Shown here: piece after piece, positions 39,992-51,369 of the stretch
Numbering within the stretch: position 1 is the first letter of the stretch
Layout: each line of letters opens with the position of its first letter
Assembly: GCF_051014685.1 (NCBI RefSeq)
Contig: NW_027478463.1
Coordinates: 1,054,001 to 1,118,000, forward strand
Direction: 5' to 3'
From: Ptiloglossa arizonensis
Taxonomy: Eukaryota > Arthropoda > Insecta > Hymenoptera > Colletidae
DNA length: 64,000 nucleotides
Program-made: the position numbers and the translations under genes
The notes under the pieces: model-generated
Database searches by the model: none
What the model saw: the letters and a program-made list of their open reading frames with translations, nothing else
Told to the model about the DNA's origin: nothing

Positions 39992-40069
39992 CAGCAGGAA
40001 TTTTTGGGTTTGGTCAAACCGTTCGCGAGATATGGGAGTTTGAAGCTAAGAAATGGTTGAGAGGACAAC

Positions 40070-43000
40070 AAATTTTGCGCACTTCTGCTGCTCCAAACGC
40101 TTAACCAGAATGGCCTAGGGAAAAAATACACATACCGTTGTAATCGGGCGAGTTTCTACTTTCAGACGCAGCAGAAATTTTTGGGTTTCGTCTCTCCGTT
40201 CGCGAGATATGGGAGTTTGCAGCTAAGAAATGGTTGAGAAGACAACAACTTTTTCGCAATTCTGCTGCTCCAAACGCCTTACCAGAATGGCCTAGGGAAA
40301 AAATACACATACCGCTGTAATCGAGCGAGTTTCTACTTTCGGATGCAATAGGAATTTTTGCGTTTGGTCAATCCGTTCGCGAGATATGGCAGTTTGAAGC
40401 TAAGAAATGGTTGAGAAGGCAACAAATTTTTCGCACTTCTGCTGCTCCAAACGCTTAACCAGAATGGCCTAAGGGAAAAATACACATACCGTTGTATACG
40501 GGCGGGTTTCTACTTTCAGACGCAGCAGGAATTTTTGGGTTTGGTCACTCCGTTCGCGAGATATGGGAGTTTGCAGCTAAGAAATGGTTCAGGAGACAAC
40601 AAATTTTTCGCACTTCTGCTGCTCCAAACGCCTAACCAGAATGGCCTAGGGAAAAAATACACATACCGTTGTAATCGGGCGAGTTTCTACCTTCAGATGC
40701 AATAGGAATTTTTGGGTTTGGTCAATCCGTTCCTGAGATATGGGAGATTGAAGCTAAGGAATGGTTGTGAAGATAACAAATTTTTCGCAATTCTGCTGCT
40801 CAAACGCGTAACCAGAATGGCCTAGGGAAAGAATACACATACCGCTGTAATCGAGAGAGCTTCTACTTTCAGACGCAATAGGAACTTTTGGGTTTGGTCA
40901 ATCCGTTCGCGTGATATGGGAGTTTGAAGCTAGGAAATGGTTGAGCAGGCAACAGATTTTGCGCACTTCTGCTGCTCCAAACGCTTAACCAGAATGGCCT
41001 AGGGAAAAAGACACATACCGTTCTAATCGGGCGAGTTTCTACCTTCAGGTGCAATAGGAATTTTTGGGTTTGGTCAATCCGTTCGCGAGATACGGGAGTT
41101 TGCAGCTAAGAAATGGTTCAGGAGACAACAAATTTTTCGCAATTCTGCTGCTCCAAACGCTTAACCAGAGTGGCCTAGGGGAAAAATACACATACCGTTG
41201 TAATCGGGCGAGTGTCTACTTTCAGACGCAGCAGGAATTTTTGGGTTTGGTCAAACCGTTCGCGAGATATGGGAGTTTGAAGCTAAGAAATGGTTGAGAG
41301 GACAACAAATTTTACGCACTTCTGCTGCTCCAAACGCTTAACCAGAATGGCCTAAGGGAAAAATACACATACCGTTGTATACGGGCGGGTTTCTACTTTC
41401 AGTCGCAGCAGGAATTTTTGGGTTTGGTCACTCCGTTCGCGAGATATGGGAGTTTGCAGCTAAGAAATGGTTCAGGAGACAACAAATTTTTCGCAATTCT
41501 GCTGCTCCAAACGCCTAACCAGAATGGCCTAGGGGAAAAATACACATACCGTTGTAATCGGGCGAGTGTCTACTTTCAGACGCAGCAAGAATTTTCGGGT
41601 TTGGTCAAACCGTTCGCGAGATATGGGAGTTTGAAGCTAAGAAATGGTTGAGTAGGCAAAGAATTTTGCGCACTTCTGCTGCTCCAAACGCTTAACCAGA
41701 ATGGCCTAGGGAAAAAATACACATACCGTTCTAATCGGGCGAGTTTCTACCTTCAGGTGCAATAGGAATTTTTGGGTTTGGTCAATCCGTTCGCGAGATA
41801 CGGGAGTTTGCAGCTAAGAAATGGTTCAGGAGACAACAAATTTTTCGCAATTCTGCTGCTCCTAACGCTTAACCAGAGTGGCCTAGGGGAAAAATACACA
41901 TACCGTTGTAATCGGGCGAGTGTCTACTTTCAGACGCAGCAGGAATTTTTGGGTTTGGTCAAACCGTTCGCGAGATATGGGAGTTTGAAGCTAAGAAATG
42001 GTTGAGAGGACAACAAATTTTACGCACTTCTGCTGCTCCAAACGCTTAACCAGAATGGCCTAAGGGAAAAATACACATACCGTTGTATACGGGCGGGTTT
42101 CTACTTTCAGTCGCAGCAGGAATTTTTGGGTTTGGTCACTCCGTTCGCGAGATATGGGAGTTTGCAGCTAAGAAATGGTTCAGGAGACAACAAATTTTTC
42201 GCAATTCTGCTGCTCCAAACGCCTAACCAGAATGGCCTAGGGGAAAAATACACATACCGTTGTAATCGGGCGAGTGTCTACTTTCAGACGCAGCAAGAAT
42301 TTTCGGGTTTGGTCAAACCGTTCGCGAGATATGGGAGTTTGAAGCTAAGAAATGGTTGAGTAGGCAAAGAATTTTGCGCACTTCTGCTGCTCCAAACGCT
42401 TAACCAGAATGGCCTAGGGAAAAAATACACATACCGTTGAAATCGAGAGAGCTTCTACTTTCACACACAATAGGAACTTTTGGGTTTGGTCTATCCGTTC
42501 GCGAGATATGGGAGTTTGAAGCTAAGAAATGGTTGAGCAGGCAACAAATTTTGCGTACTTCTACTGCTCCAAACGGTTGACCAGAATGGCCTAGGGAATT
42601 AATAAGCATACCGTTGTAATCGGGCGAGTTTCTACTTTCAGACGCAATAGAAATTTTCGGGTTTGGTCAATCCGTTCGCGAGATATGGGAGTTTGAAGCT
42701 AAGAAATGGTTGAGAAGACAACAAATTTTACGCACTTCTGCTGCTCCAAACGCTTAACCAGAATGGCCCAGGGAAAAAATACACATACCGTTGTAAGCGG
42801 GCGAGTTTCTACTTTCAGATGCAATAGAAATTTTCGGGTTTGGTCAATCCGTTCACGAGATATGGGAGCTTGAAGCTAAGAAATGGTTCAGAAGGCAACA
42901 AATTTTTCGCACTTCTGCTACTCGAAACGCTTAAGCAGAATGGCCTAGGAAAAAAATACACACGCCGATGTAATCGTGCGTGTTTCTACTTTCAGACGCA

Positions 43001-43750
43001 GCAGGAATTTTTTGGTTTGGTCAATCCGTTCGCGAGATATGGGAGTTTGAAGCTAAGAACTGGTTGAGAAGACAACAAATTTTACGCACTTCTGCTGCTC
43101 CAAACGCTTAACCAGAATGGCCCAGGGAAAAAATACACATACCGTTGTAATCGGGCGAGTGCCTACTTTCAGACGCAGCAAGAATTTTTGGGTTTGGTCA
43201 AACCGTTCGCGAGATATGGCAGTTTGAAGCTAAGAAATGGTTGAGAAGGCAACAAATTTTTCGCACTTCTGCTGCTCCAAACGCTTAACCAGAATGGCCT
43301 AAGGGAAAAATACACATACCGTTGTATATGGGCGGGTTTCTACTTTCAGACGCAGCAGGAATTTTTGGGTTTGGTCACTCCGTTCGCGAGATATGGGAGT
43401 TTGCAGCTAAGAAATGGTTCAGGAGACAACAAATTTTTCGCACTTCTGCTGCTCCAAACGCCTAACCAGAATGCCCTAGGGGAAAAATACACATACCGTT
43501 GTAATCGGGCGAGTGCCTACTTTCAGACGCAGCAAGAATTTTTGGGTTTGGTCAAACCGTTCGCGAGATATGGGAGTTTGAAGCTAAGAAATGCTTGAGT
43601 AGGCAAAGAATTTTGCGCACTTCTGCTGCTCCAAACGCTTAACCAGAATGGCCTAGGGAAAAAATACACATACCGTTGTAATCGGGCGAGTTTCTACTTT
43701 CAGACGCAGCAGAAATTTTTGGGTTTCGTCCCTCCGTTCGCGAGATATGG
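40070..43750 (+). repeat. repeat E, copy 3, rearranged
   Basis: 40070-41300 follows 38833-40060 (offset 1,237 bp, about 7 monomers) and 41064-43750 follows 36290-38976 (offset 4,774 bp, about 27 monomers), so the third copy re-enters the unit out of register with the 22-monomer period. Shared private changes (GAAGCTAGGAAATGG at 39690 and 40927, AATGCCCTAGG at 38697 and 43471) show that copy 3 derives from a copy-2-like template and not from copy 1. It ends near 43750, where GGGAGCTTGAAGC replaces GGGAGTTTGCAGC. Confidence 0.87.
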
Positions 43751-44080
43751 GAGCTTGAAGCTAAGAAATGGTTCAGAAGGCAACAAATTTTTCGCACTTC
43801 TGCTACTCGAAACGCTTAAGCAGAATGGCCTAGGAAAAAAATACACACGCCGATGTAATCGTGCGTGTTTCTACTTTTAGACGCAGCAGGAATTTTTGCG
43901 TTTGGTCAATCCGTTCGCGAGATATGGGAGTTTGAGGCTAAGAAATGGTTCAGAAGGCAACAAATTTTTCGCACTTCTGCTACTCGAAACGCTTAAGCAG
44001 AATGGCCTAGGAAAAAAATACACACGCCGATGTAATCGTGCGTGTTTCTACTTTTAGACGCAGCAGGAATTTTTGCGTTT
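43751..44080 (+). repeat. single-monomer tandem duplication (CACACGCCGATG type)
   Basis: Two adjacent monomers carry the same rare combination: TTCAGAAGGCAAC, CTACTCGAAACGCTTAAGC, CTAGGAAAAAAATAC, ACACGCCGATGTAATCGTGCG, then CTTTTAGACGCAGC and TTTTTGCGTTTGG. The ACACGCCGATG landmark lies near 43845 and 44022, one monomer apart. This combination fuses a left part known from repeat E with a right part known from repeat C, so a hybrid was formed first and then duplicated. Confidence 0.82.
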
Positions 44081-44880
44081 GGTCAATCCGTTCGCGAGAT
44101 ATGGGAGTTTGAGGCTAAGAAATGGTTGAGAAGACAACAAATTTTACTCACTTCTGCTACTCCAAACGCTTTGCACGAATGGCCCAGGGTAAAAATACAC
44201 ATACCGTTGTAATCGGGCGAGTTTCTACTTTCAGACGCAGCAGAAATTTTTGGGTTTCGTCCCTCCGTTCGCGAGATATGGGAGTTTGAGGCTAAGAAAT
44301 GGTTGAGAAGACAACAAATTTTACTCACTTCTGCTGCTCCAAACGCTTTGCACGAATGGCCCAGGGTAAAAATACACATACCGTTGTAATCGGGCGAGTT
44401 TCTACTTTCAGACGCAGCAGAAATTTTTGGGTTTCGTCCCTCCGTTCGCGAGATATGGGAGTTTGCAGCTAAGAAATGGTTGAGAAGACAACAACTTTTT
44501 CGCAATTCTGCTGCTCCAAACGCCTTACCAGAATGGCCTAGGGAAAAAATACACATACCGCTGTAATCGGGCGAGTTTCTACTTTCGGATGCAATAGGAA
44601 TTTTTGCGTTTGGTCAATCCGTTCGCGAGATATGGCAGTTTGAAGCTAAGAAATGGTTGAGAAGGCAACAAATTTTTCGCACTTCTGCTGCTCCAAACGC
44701 TTAACCAGAATGGCCTAAGGGAAAAATACACATACCGTTGTATATGGGCGGGTTTCTACTTTCAGACGCAGCAGGAATTTTTGGGTTTGGTCACTCCGTT
44801 CGCGAGATATGGGAGTTTGCAGCTAAGAAATGGTTCAGGAGACAACAAATTTTTCGCAATTCTGCTGCTCCAAACGCCTA
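44081..44880 (+). repeat. copy of the 26.9-27.7 kb block
   Basis: Follows 26924-27723 at a shift of 17,157 bp. It contains two consecutive TTTACTCACTTC / TTTGCACG / TTCGTCCCTCC monomers, the CAACTTTTTCGCAATTC monomer, then ACCGCTGTAATCGGGCGAG and a GTATATGGGCGGG monomer. The match continues to about 45117 and so overlaps the start of the 44881-48095 duplication. Confidence 0.8.
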
Positions 44881-47800
44881 ACCAGAATGGCCTAGGGGAA
44901 AAATACACATACCGTTGTAATCGGGCGAGTGCCTACTTTCAGACGCAGCAAGAATTTTTGGGTTTGGTCAAACCGTTCGCGAGATATGGGAGTTTGAAGC
45001 TAAGAAATGCTTGAGTAGGCAAAGAATTTTGCGCACTTCTGCTGCTCCAAACGCTTAACCAGAATGGCCTAGGGAAAAAATACACATACCGTTGTAATCG
45101 GGCGAGTTTCTACTTTCAGACGCAGCAGAAATTTTTGGGTTTCGTCCCTCCGTTCGCGAGATATGGGAGTTTGCAGCTAAGAAATGGTTGAGAAGACAAC
45201 AACTTTTTCGCAATTCTGCTGCTCCAAACGCCTTACCAGAATGGCCTAGGGAAAAAATACACATACCGCTGTAATCGGGCGAGTTTCTACTTTCGGATGC
45301 AATAGGAATTTTTGCGTTAGGTCAATCCGTTCGCGAGATATGGCAGTTTGAAGCTAAGAAATGGTTGAGAAGGCAACAAATTTTTCGCACTTCTGCTGCT
45401 CCAAACGCTTAACCAGAATGGCCTAAGGGAAAAATACACATACCGTTGTATACGGGCGGGTTTCTACTTTCAGACGCAGCAGGAATTTTTGGGTTTGGTC
45501 ACTCCGTTCGCGAGATATGGGAGTTTGCAGCTAAGAAATGGTTCAGGAGACAACAAATTTTTCGCAATTCTGCTGCTCCAAACGCCTAACCAGAATGGCC
45601 TAGGGGAAAAATACACATACCGTTGTAATCGGGCGAGTGTCTACTTTCAGACGCAGCAAGAATTTTTGGGTTTGGTCAAACCGTTCGCGAGATATGGGAG
45701 TTTGAAGCTAAGAAATGGTTGAGTAGGCAAAGAATTTTGCGCACTTCTGCTGCTCCAAACGCTTAACCAGAATGGCCTAGGGAATTAATAAGCATACCGT
45801 TGTAATCGGGCGAGTTTCTACTTTCAGACGCAATAGAAATTTTCGGGTTTGGTCAATCCGTTCGCGAGATATGGGAGTTTGAAGCTAAGAAATGGTTGAG
45901 AAGACAACAAATTTTACGCACTTCTGCTGCTCCAAACGCTTAACCCAGAATGGCCCAGGGAAAAAATACACATACCGTTGTAAGCGGGCGAGTTTCTACT
46001 TTCAGATGCAATAGAAATTTTCGGGTTTGGTCAATCCGTTCGCGAGATATGGAAGTTTGAAGCTAAGAAATGGTTGAGAAGGCAACAAATTTTTCGCACT
46101 TCTGCTACTCGAAACGCTTAAGCAGAATGGCCTAGGAAAAAAATACACACGCCGATGTAATCGTGCGTGTTTCTACTTTCAGACGCAGCAGGAATTTTTT
46201 GGTTTGGTCAATCCGTTCGCGAGATATGGGAGTTTGAAGCTAAGAACTGGTTGAGAAGACAACAAATTTTACGCACTTCTGCTGCTCCAAACGCTTAACC
46301 AGAATGGCCCAGGGAAAAAATACACATACCGTTGTATGCGGGCGAGTTTCTACTTTCAGATGCAATAGAAATTTTTGTGTTTGGTCAATCCGTTCGCGAG
46401 ATATGGGAGTTAGAAGCTAAGAAATGGTTGAGAAGGCAACAAATTTCTCGCACTTCTGCTGCTCGAAACGCTTATCCAGAATGGCCTAGGGAAAAATACA
46501 CATACCGTTGAAATCGGGCGAGTTTCTACCTTCAGGTGCAATAGGAATCTCTGGGTTTGGTCAATCCGTTCGCGAGATATGGGAGATTGAAGCTAAGAAA
46601 TAGTAAATAAGACAACAAATTTTACGCACTTCTGCTGCTCCAAACGCTTTACACGAATGGCCTAGGGAAGAAATACACATACATTTGTAATCGGGAGAGT
46701 TTCTACTCTCAGACGAAATAGGAATTTTTAGGTTTGCTGAATCCTTGCGCGATATATGGGAGTTTGAAGCTAAGAAATAGTTAAGAAGGCAAAAAATTAT
46801 CCGCACTTCTGCTGCTCCAAACGCCTTACCAGAGTGGCCTAGGGAAAAAATACACATACCGTTGTAATCGGGCGAGTTTCTACTTTCAGATGCAATAGGA
46901 ATTTTTGGGTTTGGTCGATCCGTTCGCGAGTTATGACAGTTTGAAGCTAAGAAATGGTTTAGAAGGCAACAAATTTCTCGCAGTTCTGTTGCTCGAAACG
47001 CTTAACCAGACTTGCCTAGGGAAAAATACACATACCGTTGTAATCGGGCGAGTTTCTACCTTCAGATGCAATAGGAATTTTTGGGTTTGGTCAATCCGTT
47101 CCTGAGATATGGGAGATTGAAGCTAAGGAATGGTTGTGAAGATAACAAATTTTTCGCAATTCTGCTGCTCCAAACGCGTAACCAGAATGGCCTAGGGAAA
47201 GAATACACATACCGCTGTAATCGAGAGAGCTTCTACTTTCAGACGCAATAGGAACTTTTGGGTTTGGTCAATCCGTTCGCGTGATATGGGAGTTTGAAGC
47301 TAAGAAATGGTTGAGCAGGCAACAGATTTTGCGCACTTCTGCTGCTCCAAACGCTTAACCAGAATGGCCTAGGGAAAAGACACATACCGTTCTAATCGGG
47401 CGAGTTTCTACCTTCAGGTGCAATAGGAATTTTTGGGTTTGGTCAATCCGTTCGCGAGATACGGGAGTTTGCAGCTAAGAAATGGTTCAGGAGACAACAA
47501 ATTTTTCGCAATTCTGCTGCTCCAAACGCTTAACCAGAGTGGCCTAGGGGAAAAATTCACATACCGTTGTAATCCGGCGAGTGTCTACTTTCAGACGCAG
47601 CAGGAATTTTTGGGTTTGGTCAAACCGTTCGCGAGATATGGGAGTTTGAAGCTAAGAAATGGTTGAGAGGACAACAAATTTTACGCACTTCTGCTGCTCC
47701 AAACGCTTAACCAGAATGGCCTAAGGGAAAAATACACATACCGTTGTATACGGGCGGGTTTCTACTTTCAGTCGCAGCAGGAATTTTTGGGTTTGGTCAC

Positions 47801-48095
47801 TCCGTTCGCGAGATATGGGAGTTTGCAGCTAAGAAATGGTTCAGGAGACAACAAATTTTTCGCAATTCTGCTGCTCCAAACGCCTAACCAGAATGGCCTA
47901 GGGGAAAAATACACATACCGTTGTAATCGGGCGAGTGTCTACTTTCAGACGCAGCAAGAATTTTCGGGTTTGGTCAAACCGTTCGCGAGATATGGGAGTT
48001 TGAAGCTAAGAAATGGTTGAGTAGGCAAAGAATTTTGCGCACTTCTGCTGCTCCAAACGCTTAACCAGAATGGCCTAGGGAAAAAATACACATAC
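44881..48095 (+). repeat. long dispersed duplication D, right copy
   Basis: Second copy of 30025-33060, with one additional monomer at about 46321-46500. A one-base insertion is seen at 45943-45952 (CTTAACCCAGAATGG). It holds AAACGCGTAACC at 47172 with the full CTGCTGCTCC in front. Its last part (about 47380-48800) also follows repeat E copy 3 (41720-43140, offset 5,661 bp), so repeat E sequence extends to its right as well. Confidence 0.85.
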
Positions 48096-49845
48096 CGTTG
48101 AAATCGAGAGAGCTTCTACTTTCACACACAATAGGAACTTTTGGGTTTGGTCTATCCGTTCGCGAGATATGGGAGTTTGAAGCTAAGAAATGGTTGAGCA
48201 GGCAACAAATTTTGCGTACTTCTACTGCTCCAAACGGTTGACCAGAATGGCCTAGGGAATTAATAAGCATACCGTTGTAATCGGGCGAGTTTCTACTTTC
48301 AGACGCAATAGAAATTTTCGGGTTTGGTCAATCCGTTCGCGAGATATGGGAGTTTGAAGCTAAGAAATGGTTGAGAAGACAACAAATTTTACGCACGTCT
48401 GCTGCTCCAAACGCTTAACAAGAATGGCCCAGGGAAAAAATACACATACCGTTGTAAGCGGGCGAGTTTCTACTTTCAGATGCAATAGAAATTTTCGGGT
48501 TTGGTCAATCCGTTCGCGAGATATGGGAGCTTGAAGCTAAGAAATGGTTCAGAAGGCAACAAATTTTTCGCACTTCTGCTACTCGAAACGCTTAAGCAGA
48601 ATGGCCTAGGAAAAAAATACACACGCCGATGTAATCGTGCGTGTTTCTACTTTCAGACGCAGCAGGAATTTTTTGGTTTGGTCAATCCGTTCGCGAGATA
48701 TGGGAGTTTGAAGCTAAGAACTGGTTGAGAAGACAACAAATTTTACGCACTTCTGCTGCTCCAAACGCTTAACCAGAATGGCCCAGGGAAAAAATACACA
48801 TACCGTTGTATGCGGGCGAGTTTCTACTTTCAGATGCAATAGAAATTTTTGTGTTTGGTCAATCCGTTCGCGAGATATGGGAGTTAGAAGCTAAGAAATG
48901 GTTGAGAAGGCAACAAATTTCTCGCACTTCTGCTGCTCGAAACGCTTATCCAGAATGGCCTAGGGAAAAATACACATACCGTTGAAATCGGGCGAGTTTC
49001 TACCTTCAGATGCAATAGGAATTTCTGGGTTTGGTCAATCCGTTCGCGAGATATGGGAGATTGAAGCTAAGAAATGGTAAAGAAGACAACAAATTTTTCG
49101 CACTTCTGCTGCTCAAAACGCTTTACACGAATGGCCTAGGGAAGAAATACACATACATTTGTAATCGGGAGAGTTTCTACTCTCAGACGAAATAGGAATT
49201 TTTAGGTTTGGTGAATCCTTGCGCGATATATGGGAGTTTGAAGCTAAGAAATAGTTAAGAAGGCAAAAAATTATCCGCACTTCTGCTGCTCCAAACGCCT
49301 TACCAGAGTGGCCTAGGGAAAAAATACACATACCGTTGTAATCGGGCGAGTTTCTACTTTCAGATGCAATAGGAATTTTTGGGTTTGGTCGATCCGTTCG
49401 CGAGTTATGACAGTTTGAAGCTAAGAAATGGTTTAGAAGGCAACATATTTCTCGCAGTTCTGTTGCTCGAAACGCTTAACCAGACTTGCCTAGGGAAAAA
49501 TACACATACCGTTGTAATCGGGCGAGTTTCTACCTTCAGATGCAATAGGAATTTTTGGGTTTGGTCAATCCGTTCCTGAGATATGGGAGATTGAAGCTAA
49601 GGAATGGTTGTGAAGATAACAAATTTTTCGCAATTCTGCTGCTCCAAACGCTTAACCAGAATGGCCTAGGGAAAGAATACACATACCGCTGTAATCGAGA
49701 GAGCTTCTACTTTCAGACGCAATTGGAACTTTTGGGTTTGGTCAATCCGTTCGCGTGATATGGGAGTTTGAAGCTAAGAAATGGTTGAGCAGGCAACAGA
49801 TTTTGCGCACTTCTGCTGCTCCAAACGCTTAACCAGAATGGCCTA
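48011..49845 (+). repeat. 19-monomer-spaced duplication F, left copy
   Basis: About 1.83 kb that recurs at 51370-53204 with a constant shift of 3,359 bp (19 x 177 minus 4). Signature landmarks are GTTGAAATCGAGAGAGC (48098), GTATGCGGGC (48809), CATACATTTGTAATC (49150) and GAGTTATGACAG (49402). The sub-block 48590-49285 is also found at 50534-51229 (offset 1,944 bp, 11 monomers), so parts of it are present three times in 5 kb. Confidence 0.85.
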
Positions 49846-51369
49846 GGGAAAAAGACACATACCGTTGTAATCGGGCGAGTTTCTACCTTCAGGTGCAATA
49901 GGAATTTTTGGGTTTGGTCAATCCGTTCGCGAGATACGGGAGTTTGCAGCTAAGAAATGGTTCAGGAGACAACAAATTTTTCGCAATTCTGCTGCTCCAA
50001 ACGCTTAACCAGAGTGGCCTAGGGGAAAAATTCACATACCGTTGTAATCCGGCGAGAATCTACTTTCAGACGCAGCAGGAATTTTTGGGTTTGGTCAATC
50101 CGTTCGCGAGATACGGGAGTTTGCAGCTAAGAAATGGTTGAGAAGACAACAAATTTTACTCACTTCTGCTGCTCCAAACGCTTTGCACGAATGGCCCAGG
50201 GTAAAAATACACATACCGTTGTAATCGGGCGAGTTTCTACTTTCAGACGCAGCAGAAATTTTTGGGTTTCGTCCCTCCGTTCGCGAGATATGGGAGTTTG
50301 CAGCTAAGAAATGGTTGAGAAGACAACAACTTTTTCGCAATTCTGCTGCTCCAAACGCCTTACCAGAATGGCCTAGGGAAAAAATACACATACCGCTGTA
50401 ATCGGGCGAGTTTCTACTTTCGGATGCAATAGGAATTTTTGCGTTTGGTCAATCCGTTCGCGAGATATGGCAGTTTGAAGCTAAGAAATGGTTGAGAAGC
50501 CAACAAATTTTTCGCACTTCTGCTGCTCCAAACGCTTAAGCAGAATGGCCTAGGAAAAAAATACACACGCCGATGTAATCGTGCGTGTTTCTACTTTCAG
50601 ACGCAGCAGGAATTTTTTGGTTTGGTCAATCCGTTCGCGAGATATGGGAGTTTGAAGCTAAGAACTGGTTGAGAAGACAACAAATTTTACGCACTTCTGC
50701 TGCTCCAAACGCTTAACCAGAATGGCCCAGGGAAAAAATACACATACCGTTGTATGCGGGCGAGTTTCTACTTTCAGATGCAATAGAAATTTTTGTGTTT
50801 GGTCAATCCGTTCGCGAGATATGGGAGTTAGAAGCTAAGAAATGGTTGAGAAGGCAACAAATTTCTCGCACTTCTGCTGCTCGAAACGCTTAACCAGAAT
50901 GGCCTAGGGAAAAATACACATACCGTTGAAATCGGGCGAGTTTCTACCTTCAGATGCAATAGGAATTTCTGGGTTTGGACAATCCGTTCGCGAGATATGG
51001 GAGATTGAAGCTAAGAAATGGTAAAGAAGACAACAAATTTTTCGCACTTCTGCTGCTCCAAACGCTTTACACGAATGGCCTAGGGAAGAAATACACATAC
51101 ATTTGTAATCGGGAGAGTTTCTACTCTCAGACGAAATAGGAATTTTTAGGTTTGGTGAATCCTTGCGCGATATATGGGAGTTTGAAGCTAAGAAATAGTT
51201 AAGAAGGCAAAAAATTATCCGCACTTCTGCTGCTCCAAACGCTTTGCACGAATGGCCCAGGGTAGAAATACACATACCGTTGTAATCGGGCGAGTTTCTA
51301 CTTTCAGACGCAGCAGAAATTTTTGGGTTTCGTCCCTCCGTTCGCGAGATATGGGAGTTTGCAGCTAAG
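49846..51369 (+). repeat. segment between the F copies
   Basis: 49880-50140 carries two TACGGGAG / TTTGCAGC monomers and then switches, inside one monomer near 50140, to the GAGAAGACAAC / TTTACTCACTTC / TTTGCACG series of repeat C (50140-50450). 50534-51229 is the extra copy of 48590-49285. Near 51240 the order switches again to TTTGCACG / TTCGTCCCTCC monomers. These switches happen within monomers and not at fixed edges, as expected from homologous exchange between misaligned copies. Confidence 0.75.
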
